64,000 nucleotides of DNA, taken from assembly GCA_035533295.1 (NCBI GenBank), contig DATLUA010000040.1, positions 1-64,000 of the forward strand. Reading direction: 5' to 3'. Source of the stretch: JAGWJU01 sp035533295. Lineage in GTDB: Bacteria > Elusimicrobiota > Elusimicrobia > UBA1565 > UBA9628. Below, one piece after another: positions 25,069-32,497 of this stretch. The notes under the pieces are model-generated. The model was not told where the DNA came from, did no database searches, and saw nothing but the letters and a program-made list of their open reading frames with translations. Numbering within the stretch: the stretch's first letter is position 1; every line of letters begins with the position of its first letter. Position numbers and translations under genes: made by a program.

Positions 25069-25830
25069 CTACTTCACGATTTTCATGGTGATGAAAAGAT
25101 AAAGGGAGTCCTCCGAATCGATGACGCTTTTATGGGTGAAAAGCCAGCCCAAAATCGGGATGCGCCCCAGGAAAGGAACGCGGGACGTTGAAACGTTCTT
25201 GGAGCTCGACTTCAAGCCGCCGATGACGATGGTGTCCCCGCTCTTGACCTCGACCGTGGACTTGATTTCCCGGTCGGTCACCGAGGGCACGGAGGTGTTG
25301 CCCACTTGGACCGTGTGGGAAAAGTCCGGCGCCTGATTGGTGACGTAGATAGCCGCCACGATGTCGCCCTTTTTATTCGGATCCAAAATCGGCTTGACGT
25401 CGAGCATGGTCACGACTTCCTTCAAATCCACGCCGACGCTTCCCGTCGCTCCGACCACCGGATAAGGAATTTTGCTGCCCACCTTGAAATCGGCCTGGCT
25501 TCCGGCCTGCACCACGACGCTCGGATTGGACAGCGTCTGCGCCTTGCCCTCGGTCGTCAGCATCGACAACGACGCCTGCAGCGCGGTCTGCCGGGCGAAA
25601 TCGCCGATGGCGAAGATGCCGGTCGGAATCGCTTTTTCCGCGAAATTAATCCCGCTTCCAAACGGCGGCCAGGTCACGCCCATTTCGTTGTCCACCGATC
25701 CGGAAATTTCCACGAGATCCGCCGATATCTCGATAAGCGGCGTGGTATCCGGCTGGGCCTGCGCCCAAAGCCGGGCCGGGCGCCATAAAGCCAGCGCCAG
25801 CGCCGTCGCCGCGATCAGTTGTCGTCTCAT
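25069..25830 (-). CDS. cpaC: Minimal secretin (CpaC/RcpA-like)
   Basis: 253-residue outer-membrane secretin core. A signal peptide (cut near LWAQA, about 24) is followed at once by the secretin domain: PLIEISADLVEIS opening strand, MLTTEGKAQTLSNPSVV, the gate region with FKVGSKIPYPV, and the closing block EVKSGDTIVIGGLKSSS and VPFLGRIPILGWLF. The N-terminal BON/N0-N1 ring domains typical of CpaC/RcpA (usually 400-600 residues in total) are absent. It should still form the outer-membrane pore for Flp pili. Docking that normally uses the N domains must come from elsewhere, perhaps CpaB or the exported domain of TadB. Confidence 0.9.
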   Translation of the reverse strand: MRRQLIAATALALALWRPARLWAQAQPDTTPLIEISADLVEISGSVDNEMGVTWPPFGSGINFAEKAIPTGIFAIGDFARQTALQASLSMLTTEGKAQTLSNPSVVVQAGSQADFKVGSKIPYPVVGATGSVGVDLKEVVTMLDVKPILDPNKKGDIVAAIYVTNQAPDFSHTVQVGNTSVPSVTDREIKSTVEVKSGDTIVIGGLKSSSKNVSTSRVPFLGRIPILGWLFTHKSVIDSEDSLYLFITMKIVK

Positions 25831-25873
25831 GATGTCGCCCTGTTGCCGAAAAGTTCTAACGTCTTACGCTAAA

Positions 25874-26632
25874 TCAATGCGAAAAAAGCTGCCGGAAGCT
25901 CGCCATTTGCATCGGGTGAAGCTCCACGTCTCCTTGGCCGCGCAAAATGACGGTCGTGTTTCCTTCCTTGCGGGAAAGCGCCAAATACTGGGCCTCGTCG
26001 GGATTAAGCGCCAAGCCGATGACGGCCTTTTGCGCCAGGACGCTGCCTTGCGCCTCGCTTCCGGACATCTTCTTGAACTGCGCCGCGTTCATGCCCTGGC
26101 CCATGTTGTCGCCCACGGAAAGGACCAGGATATCCTGCAAAATCGTCGCGGTCACCTGCTGCTCGCTGCCGTCCGCCATCTTCGCGTTGAAAGTCACCAG
26201 CACGTCCACGCGGTCGCCGGGCTTGATGAGCGGCTCCAATTCCGGATCGATGGGCAAAATGGCGCCGCGGTACCCCGGCGGGATCTTCACGGAAAGCCCC
26301 GCGTCCGGGGACATGACGCTCAGCTCCGACTGGGTGATTTGATCGCCCATGGGAATGCGCACGCGGGTGACTAGGTTGTCGATCATCTTGAGGTCCGCCG
26401 GGCTCTTGACCTCGAACGCGTCTTGGGCCATGTACTTGCGGGGAATCTCTATGGTGTCGACCATGCTTTCCTGCAGGACGGTCCGCTGCGGGATGTCGTA
26501 GCGCGCGACGATGACCTCGGCCATGGAGTACGCGTTGCTCAGCGCCCGCTCCTTGCTGGTCAGCACGATGAAGTAGATGAGCCCCGCGGCCATGGCGATG
26601 ATGAACGGCAGCAAGACGTTTTTCTTATCCAT
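25874..26632 (-). CDS. cpaB: Flp pilus assembly protein CpaB
   Basis: 252 residues. An N-terminal TM anchor (about 6-24) is followed by an SAF domain near 40-105 (EVIVARYDIPQRTVLQESMV, VRIPMGDQITQSELS) and the RcpC/CpaB-like domain (YRGAILPIDPELEPLIKPGDRVDVLVT-type block, then the AQYLALSRKEG region). Periplasmic subunit that in other Tad systems contacts the secretin and possibly peptidoglycan. It precedes the secretin gene, as in most Tad loci. Length is normal. Confidence 0.92.
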   Translation of the reverse strand: MDKKNVLLPFIIAMAAGLIYFIVLTSKERALSNAYSMAEVIVARYDIPQRTVLQESMVDTIEIPRKYMAQDAFEVKSPADLKMIDNLVTRVRIPMGDQITQSELSVMSPDAGLSVKIPPGYRGAILPIDPELEPLIKPGDRVDVLVTFNAKMADGSEQQVTATILQDILVLSVGDNMGQGMNAAQFKKMSGSEAQGSVLAQKAVIGLALNPDEAQYLALSRKEGNTTVILRGQGDVELHPMQMASFRQLFSH

Positions 26633-26635
26633 AGT

Positions 26636-27103
26636 TTATTGCGGCAAAGGCTGCTCGATGGGCATACGCACGGTCGTGCTGATGGTCCGGTGGCCGCTCC
26701 CAATGGGCGTGGCCAGCAGAATGCTGCTGATCGGAAAAACCAGCGGAACCTCATAGGTTCCCGTCACCAGAAGATCGTAATTCTGGACCTGCGCCTGGTT
26801 GTCCTCGAGGGTCGCGAGGTCCTGCGACGCCACCGTCGCGCCCTTGATCATCCGGGACATGAAGGTCTGCAGCGTCGGCGTCACGTCCTGCGGCTGCCCC
26901 CCGTTGGGGCCTTCCGCGATCATGGCTCCGATGCGCGCGCACTCGTACGTCGCATGGTTAAGCATGATGACCCAGAACGCCAGATAGCCCATTTCCATGA
27001 TGGTAAAGACGATGGTCAGGAAGACCGGGAGAATGAGGAGCACCTCCACCATCGCTTGCCCCCCATTGTCCCGACCCGACCCGCGCCTGCGTCTGTGCGT
27101 CAC
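26636..27103 (-). CDS. tadE: TadE-like minor pseudopilin
   Basis: 155 residues beginning with a basic leader (THRRRRGSGRDNGGQ) and the TadE helix GGQAMVEVLLILPVFLTIVF, with Glu at the expected place and CARIGA after the helix. The soluble part is about 100 residues. GTG start at 27103. Located between flp1 and cpaB, as expected for a TadE gene in this compact Tad operon. It is a second TadE relative besides 1367-2047, and has the short leader that one lacks. Expected to be processed by the prepilin peptidase and to help initiate pilus assembly. Confidence 0.85.
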   Translation of the reverse strand: MTHRRRRGSGRDNGGQAMVEVLLILPVFLTIVFTIMEMGYLAFWVIMLNHATYECARIGAMIAEGPNGGQPQDVTPTLQTFMSRMIKGATVASQDLATLEDNQAQVQNYDLLVTGTYEVPLVFPISSILLATPIGSGHRTISTTVRMPIEQPLPQ

Positions 27104-27121
27104 GGACCAAGCGCCGGCGCG

Positions 27122-27340
27122 TCATCCGCCGTTGGGATTGGCCAGATTGCCCGCCGCGCCGCTGATGGACTGGGATATCTGATTGAAGAGATTGGGCAGA
27201 TACTTCTTGATCGCCACGCCGACGATCAAGGCTCCCGCGACGATGACGGACAGCAAAAGCAGATATTCGACCGTATTCTGCCCTTTTTCCCCGCGCGCCC
27301 GAGACAGCGCCCGCGTCAGCCTCAGCTTCATTTCGATCAT
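27122..27340 (-). CDS. flp: Flp/Fap pilin 1
   Basis: 72-residue Flp pilin. The leader ends EKG, then the Flp processing motif G/QNTVEYLLLLSVIVAGALIV (Glu at +5, Tyr at +6), and a short tail ending in Asn/Gly. Major subunit candidate of the Tad pilus. The ATG at 27340 is preceded by AGGAGG; the ATG three codons downstream is a possible alternative. It stands 33 bases after the flp2 gene in the same operon. Confidence 0.92.
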   Translation of the reverse strand: MIEMKLRLTRALSRARGEKGQNTVEYLLLLSVIVAGALIVGVAIKKYLPNLFNQISQSISGAAGNLANPNGG

Positions 27341-27373
27341 GCCTCCTCCTAATTTGATGTTTTTTAACGCCGT

Positions 27374-27538
27374 TCAATAATAGGACGTCAAAATCTTGAC
27401 TCCAGCGGCCTTGAAGAGCGTCCCCAACTGGCCCTGTAGGAAGCGGAACATGCCCGCGAAAAACAGAACCAGGGCCATGCTGATCAACAAATATTCCACT
27501 GTTGACTGTCCGCGCTCTTTTTTCCCGCGAATCTCCAT
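27374..27538 (-). CDS. Flp pilin 2 (54 residues)
   Basis: Very short coding region of 54 codons plus stop, easy to miss. Starts MEIRGKKERG/QSTVEYLLIS, with the Flp motif (Gly, then Glu +5 and Tyr +6), a hydrophobic helix to about residue 36 and a 17-residue tail. The ATG at 27538 has GGAGGG eight bases upstream and lies about 11 bases after the predicted transcription start. First gene of the Tad operon. It may be the major pilin or an alternative subunit; it diverges from flp1 after the motif. Confidence 0.88.
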   Translation of the reverse strand: MEIRGKKERGQSTVEYLLISMALVLFFAGMFRFLQGQLGTLFKAAGVKILTSYY

Positions 27539-27555
27539 GTCGCCATCCCTCTGGC

Positions 27556-27584
27556 AGTGTAACAGCGCCGTTTCTCATTGTCAA
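27556..27584 (-). promoter_or_regulatory. Sigma70 promoter of the Tad operon
   Basis: Perfect TTGACA (27584-27579), 17-base spacer, TACACT (27561-27556) on the minus strand. The start should fall near 27549, giving a leader of about 11 bases that carries the GGAGGG site of flp2. It lies just past the stop codon of the PorV gene (27607), with no clear terminator between. Confidence 0.88.
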
Positions 27585-27606
27585 GATGTTCATGATTAAA
27601 AAACCA

Positions 27607-28587
27607 TTAAAACTTAACGGTCATTGAAATTTGCTCGACCACTCCCAGAGCGCCGAACGGGACAAACGCGTAGTCTATTCCGAGTCCGTAGCCGAACGCC
27701 TCGGACGTGTACATCCCCAGCCCGAACGTAAAACCCGAGGTTTCGTTGAGGTGCAGGGTCTGCAGCGCCCCGTTGAAGCTTTGCCCCATGTTGTTGAGAT
27801 TGGACCAGCCGGCGCGCAAGGTCAGTTGGGCCACTTCCAGGTACTGCTCCGGAATCTGGAATTCCGCGCCGATGCCCACGTGAGTATTATCATCGGCCGG
27901 CTTATTGACCTCGCAGCTCAGGGTCAAAAAATCGTTGAGCCGCCAACCCACGCCGCCGCGGACAATCGAGGACACGTCCGACATCCGCGCGCCCAAGTTC
28001 TGCGCGGCGAAGCCAAGAGAGAGCCGCTGGTTGGGCTGAAAAATGGCGCCCAAATCGCCCACCAAGCTGTCATGAACGGCCCCGGCGTTGTCCTCATGGA
28101 CTTCCCGCAGCGTCGCTCCCAGAAAAAGACGCTCGTACCAGAATGACCGCGCGACCGCCACGCTGCCGAAACCGTCGTGGACCTGGACCGTGGAATTAGG
28201 CTGGGGAATGCCGTTTTGATCCCGGACGTCGAAATTACTATCGCTGATATAGGAGAAATTTCCGCCGACCACGGTGCGGCCGAAAGGCTGGACGTAAGCC
28301 ATGTACACCGGCGTGTCAAGGCCTTGAACGTAGCTGAGATAAGAATACTGCAGTTCCCGCTCCTCGGCGCGCGCGATGCCGGCCGGGTTCCAAATCATGG
28401 CGTCGGCGCCCTCGGCGACGGCCACGAAGGCGTTGCCCAAGGCCATGGCGCGGGCCGAGCCTTGATTCAGATAAAGGAAGGCCGCGCCGCCCGTGCCCGC
28501 GGCGGGATTAATGGCATTCGCCCAAAGAGCTTTGCGCCCCCGAACAAGGAGCAGGCCCGCCGCGAAAAGCAAAGCTCGCCGTTTCAT
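27607..28587 (-). CDS. PorV-type outer-membrane protein
   Basis: 326 residues. A signal peptide precedes the typical PorV/UPF0164 opening GGAAFLYLNQGSARAMALGNAFVAV and GADAMIWNPAGIA. Alternating beta strands then run through to the C-terminus ending in TVKF, an outer-membrane beta-barrel end. PorV proteins are FadL-like barrels that work with secretion or attachment of surface proteins. The gene overlaps by ATGA with the 1269-residue FlgD-repeat protein upstream, which has a sorting-like C-terminal domain. A PorV plus cargo pair, as in type IX secretion, is suggested, but no SprA/PorT-type genes are visible here. Confidence 0.8.
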   Translation of the reverse strand: MKRRALLFAAGLLLVRGRKALWANAINPAAGTGGAAFLYLNQGSARAMALGNAFVAVAEGADAMIWNPAGIARAEERELQYSYLSYVQGLDTPVYMAYVQPFGRTVVGGNFSYISDSNFDVRDQNGIPQPNSTVQVHDGFGSVAVARSFWYERLFLGATLREVHEDNAGAVHDSLVGDLGAIFQPNQRLSLGFAAQNLGARMSDVSSIVRGGVGWRLNDFLTLSCEVNKPADDNTHVGIGAEFQIPEQYLEVAQLTLRAGWSNLNNMGQSFNGALQTLHLNETSGFTFGLGMYTSEAFGYGLGIDYAFVPFGALGVVEQISMTVKF

Positions 28588-31500
28588 TGCAGGAGTATTT
28601 TCTTGACGGTCTGATAGACTTCCGCTCCGCCCAACGTCCCCTCTTCACGGATGACCGCGTAGTAGATGCCGCGCGCCACGGTCCGGCCGGCCTGGTTGGC
28701 CTTGTTCCAAACGAACGTCACCGGCCCGGCGTTATAGCTGGGCGCGGTATTGGGAAAGTCATGCGTGTAGACAAGCTCCCCGGCGATGTTGTAAATCCGC
28801 AAATGCGCGACGGCCTGCACCGGGAAGTATATCTGGAACGTCGCGGTCGGATAGTTGCCGGGCACGGGGTTGGGATAGACGAAGGTGTTCCCCTCGAAAT
28901 CTCCCTGGGGATCGGCCGATGCGCCGCGCGTGACCGGAATCTCGCCGAAAGATTGGAAATCGTTGGCCAGAGCGCTCGGCACGAGGACGTTCCCCGTGAT
29001 GTCGTCGATGGCGTTCATATCGGTCGAAGCCGAAATGGTGAATTCATAGTTGCCGTCGGGAACCTTGGAATAAGTCATATCCGTTCCATTCCAAACGGTC
29101 TGCGCCTGCGTCCGCGCCGGCTCGACGCCGACGATAAGCTTGATCAGGGAAATCGACGCGGGAGGCGTCGGGTTGCCGAAGGGATCAAAAGTTGTCCCCG
29201 GTTTGTAAATCTTGATGGCCACCTTCATCGGCTGGGAGACCTGATAGAAAATGGTGCCGCTGGGATGCGCCGCGTCCATGATGGTGGCGGCCTCGTCGTA
29301 GACCTGCAGAGGCTGATAGGCGACGGTGGCCTCGGCCGTGGACAAAGACAATTGGGAATTCTCGGAGGCAATGTCCTGCGCCAAGACCTCGACCGTGTAG
29401 AATCCGGGAGCGAGGTAATGGCCGCTGTCGTCCAAACCGTCCCAGACGTCGCTGATGGAAATGCCTCCGTCCCGTTCCTGGCCGGCAATCACGGTCCGAA
29501 CGACGTTAAAAGGCGCGTTGGTGTTCAGAACCCGAATGGTCACCGAAGAGACGCGCGTCAGCGAGTAGTCGATGGTGTAGGGAGGCAGCTGCACCGTGGC
29601 CGCGGCGCTGGAGTTGAAGAGCTGCGGAATGGTGGGGTTGACGGCGAAGGTCGGGAAGCCCACGTATCCTCTTTGCACCGCCACCGTCCCCTCGATTTTA
29701 TCCGTCGCGTACATAGCCGGCGTGGAGGTGGACTGCGCCACGAAATCGTAAACATAATCCCCATCAGGCACGGTCAGGCCGTTGATGTCCCGGCCGTTCC
29801 AATTCTCCGTCACGTGGAAGCGCCCCGCTCGGAAACCGTAGATGCTTATAATTGGAGCGACCTCGGCTCCGCCCGGGCCCACGACGTCCGCGCAGTTGCC
29901 GCCGACCAACTGCCCGCACGGCGGCCAATCGGTGCTCTGGTTTTTGAATATTGTGCCCGGAGGGTAGATGTTCCAAGCGACGTTCATGTTGTTGGAAAGC
30001 TGATACGTCAAGGACGCGACGTCTCCCGTGGTGCCGACCAGGAGCGGCTGCACTTGGACGTCGGTGATGCGGAACAAGTCCACGGGGAACATGACCGTCG
30101 TCGTCGTGACCTGCGCAGGGACGAAAGGATCGGAGGCCGCCAACTGCGCGATGTACACGCCTGAACTCACCACCTGGCCGTTGTCGCCCACGCCGTCCGA
30201 CCAGGTTTCGGAAATTCCCGTGTTTCCCGGACGGATCTCGTTGTTGACCAAGGTTTTGACCACTTGGCCCAAGGAATTGATAATCACGAAATTCACGTTG
30301 GCCTCGCGCGACAAGGAGTAGTCGAACGTGAAGGGATCAATCCCGGTCACGGGCGGACTGGATCCCACGACCGTGGTAATCGGCGTGATTTGGCTGACTC
30401 CCACGTAGCCGCGCGAGATGGGAATAAAGCCGGTCTTGGCCACGGAAGTCCAGATGCGATCATCGCCCGGGCTTCCCGAAGTGCACGCCCCGCTTTGGCA
30501 GAATGGGAAGCCTTCCTGGGACGGCAAATCGGCGTACATGACGAAGACATAATCGCCGTCCGGCATGACCTGCTCGGAGTTGTTCAGGCCGTCCCAAAAG
30601 GTGACCACGGGCGTCCGGGAAATCTGCTGCGTCACGAAATGCTTGATGGGCGCGACCAAACTAACCGCATTGCCTCCGCTGCAGCCGCCGCTGGAGGGTT
30701 CGAAATCTTTGGGCGTCCCGATTCCGCCGACAGCGGGCTGCGAGTCCAAGGACACGCTGTTGACGTTGTTCAAGGATGAGCAGAACGTCGTCCCGGGCGG
30801 GTAAACGTCGACGTAGACCGTGGCCGGCTCGGTCAGCGTGTAGGTCAGCACGGCCAGGGAGGTGGAGCCCCCCAAAAGCGGCTGGACCTGGATGTCGGTG
30901 ATTTGAAGAGGATCGAGGCTGATTTGAGATGTGGTCGCGTAGGAAAGATCCTGCCCGTATTGATCCACCGAATTGGACTGCAACGTCGCCAAATAGTTGC
31001 CGGGCGGCATTATCTGGCCGTTGTTGTCCCGTCCATCCCAGGCATCCCCGTCAGTCAAAGATCCATTGGGGACGCCTTCGCCGGGCTCCGGCAAGCCCGG
31101 AACAACGGATCGAATAATAGAGGCACTGGGCGGCTCCGAGATGTCAAGATAAAAAGACGCATCCTGAGATAGTCGGTAAGTGATGTTATATGGTTCCGCA
31201 GCTACGCCCGTAATTTTTCCAACAATCGTCGGAGTCGACTGGATCGCATGCACATCGTTCGCGTTAACCACAATCGGCTGTTGCGAAACGATATTATCCG
31301 TCTGCCCAGGTTGCTCTGAGTTGGCATCATAGGTGGAGCCCTGCGGATAAGCGCTTTGCGCGCTAACTTGGATGTTGCCTTGAGTTCCGACTTGGTTTGT
31401 CGTTACAGTCGCTCGGACGCCGTACTCTCCATCGGATCGTCCGAATCCACCCTGAATGTTGATGCTTCCATCCCAAATCACGCAGTAAGGCCCGAGAGGG

Positions 31501-32393
31501 CCCGTGCAGGCGGGATTCGTTTGCACCTGCGTTGAGTTAGTGGTCGTATCATAATAGTTAACGAAACCGACTTCGTTGCTGTTGCAGCCGCCGCCAGGGA
31601 TAGTCCCAGGCGAGTTGATAAAAAACGTCCTAACCGGAGGGGTCGAGCTTGGGTCTAGGGGGTTTGAACCGTTTTGGTACTTAAAAATTTCAAATTCCAG
31701 TTGATCTATGCCGACTGGAGTGCTTTGCAGTCCGCTGTCGCTGTTGTTGTATCCGATGGACGCGCAAACAAAAACTTCGTTATTGCAAATATTGCTGGAA
31801 CTAACGCCCACATTGAAAGGACCGCCGCCTGCTAAAGTGCTGCCATAGGTCGTCCCGCATTGTTGGGCATAGGAAGGCTGAGCGAATTGTATTTCCGGAT
31901 CGTTAGAAATGTTCCCGAAGCCGCGTGAACCGCTGGTAAATGTATAACTGCTTACGTATGCGCCCGAACTAGTGCCAATGGTAATAGAAGACACGATGGT
32001 CGCATTGGCGTTTTCGATCGGGTCCTGGCTCGGTGGACCGATAAAATCGTCAGCATTAAAAAAAACGTTATTAACGGTAACGCCATTGCAAACGGACTGC
32101 GTCGTTCCGTTAATATCGGCATTAAAGCATGCTTGACATGCCGGAGGAGCTGCGGCTTGCCCGCCCGGGACATTGCAGCATGTCTGACAATTCAACGGCG
32201 GACAATAGAAATAAAGATTTCCGCTGGAATCAATCTGAGAAATGCAGTTTTTATTTACCTGATGCACGTACATCTGGTCGACATAGAGCTGGAACGCCGA
32301 GGCGGTGCGCGCGCAAATAATGAAGACGGCGCAGACGAGCGTCGCGCCGGAAAGATTGAAAAACTTCGTGAAACCCTGTTGTCGAGAGCTCAT
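28584..32393 (-). CDS. Giant secreted FlgD-Ig-repeat protein with sorting-like C-terminal domain
   Basis: 1269 residues. After a signal peptide (about 1-33) comes a Cys-rich stretch (about 50-105, including CQTCCNVPGG and CQACFNADI). The main body holds at least five FlgD-like Ig repeats, each with a W-x-G/D-G-x-D-x-G-x-x-x-P/A-x-G-x-Y core (for example WDGRDNNGQIMPPGNYLA, WSDGVGDNGQVVSSGVYIA). The last 95 or so residues form a C-terminal domain: FVYPNPVPG, LRIYNIAGELV, WNKANQAGRTVARGIYY, resembling type IX secretion sorting domains. The first third (about 31140-32300) is clearly poorer in GC than its surroundings. Probably a surface or extracellular filamentous protein exported with the partner PorV. 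Confidence 0.8.
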   Translation of the reverse strand: MSSRQQGFTKFFNLSGATLVCAVFIICARTASAFQLYVDQMYVHQVNKNCISQIDSSGNLYFYCPPLNCQTCCNVPGGQAAAPPACQACFNADINGTTQSVCNGVTVNNVFFNADDFIGPPSQDPIENANATIVSSITIGTSSGAYVSSYTFTSGSRGFGNISNDPEIQFAQPSYAQQCGTTYGSTLAGGGPFNVGVSSSNICNNEVFVCASIGYNNSDSGLQSTPVGIDQLEFEIFKYQNGSNPLDPSSTPPVRTFFINSPGTIPGGGCNSNEVGFVNYYDTTTNSTQVQTNPACTGPLGPYCVIWDGSINIQGGFGRSDGEYGVRATVTTNQVGTQGNIQVSAQSAYPQGSTYDANSEQPGQTDNIVSQQPIVVNANDVHAIQSTPTIVGKITGVAAEPYNITYRLSQDASFYLDISEPPSASIIRSVVPGLPEPGEGVPNGSLTDGDAWDGRDNNGQIMPPGNYLATLQSNSVDQYGQDLSYATTSQISLDPLQITDIQVQPLLGGSTSLAVLTYTLTEPATVYVDVYPPGTTFCSSLNNVNSVSLDSQPAVGGIGTPKDFEPSSGGCSGGNAVSLVAPIKHFVTQQISRTPVVTFWDGLNNSEQVMPDGDYVFVMYADLPSQEGFPFCQSGACTSGSPGDDRIWTSVAKTGFIPISRGYVGVSQITPITTVVGSSPPVTGIDPFTFDYSLSREANVNFVIINSLGQVVKTLVNNEIRPGNTGISETWSDGVGDNGQVVSSGVYIAQLAASDPFVPAQVTTTTVMFPVDLFRITDVQVQPLLVGTTGDVASLTYQLSNNMNVAWNIYPPGTIFKNQSTDWPPCGQLVGGNCADVVGPGGAEVAPIISIYGFRAGRFHVTENWNGRDINGLTVPDGDYVYDFVAQSTSTPAMYATDKIEGTVAVQRGYVGFPTFAVNPTIPQLFNSSAAATVQLPPYTIDYSLTRVSSVTIRVLNTNAPFNVVRTVIAGQERDGGISISDVWDGLDDSGHYLAPGFYTVEVLAQDIASENSQLSLSTAEATVAYQPLQVYDEAATIMDAAHPSGTIFYQVSQPMKVAIKIYKPGTTFDPFGNPTPPASISLIKLIVGVEPARTQAQTVWNGTDMTYSKVPDGNYEFTISASTDMNAIDDITGNVLVPSALANDFQSFGEIPVTRGASADPQGDFEGNTFVYPNPVPGNYPTATFQIYFPVQAVAHLRIYNIAGELVYTHDFPNTAPSYNAGPVTFVWNKANQAGRTVARGIYYAVIREEGTLGGAEVYQTVKKILLQ

Positions 32394-32423
32394 GTAAGCC
32401 TAAACCGTTGTCTTCCGGGCGAT

Positions 32424-32429
32424 ACTATA
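32424..32429 (-). promoter_or_regulatory. Possible -10 for the FlgD-repeat/PorV operon
   Basis: TATAGT on the minus strand, 30 bases before the ATG at 32393. No good -35 sits at 16-18 bases. The 104-base gap between 32393 and 32498 holds nothing else recognisable. Confidence 0.35.
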
Positions 32430-32497
32430 CCCGAAATTCCGTTGCGCTTTTATTAACTGGCTATTAAAGGATTGTAAATTCCGCGGCGGGCAAACGC

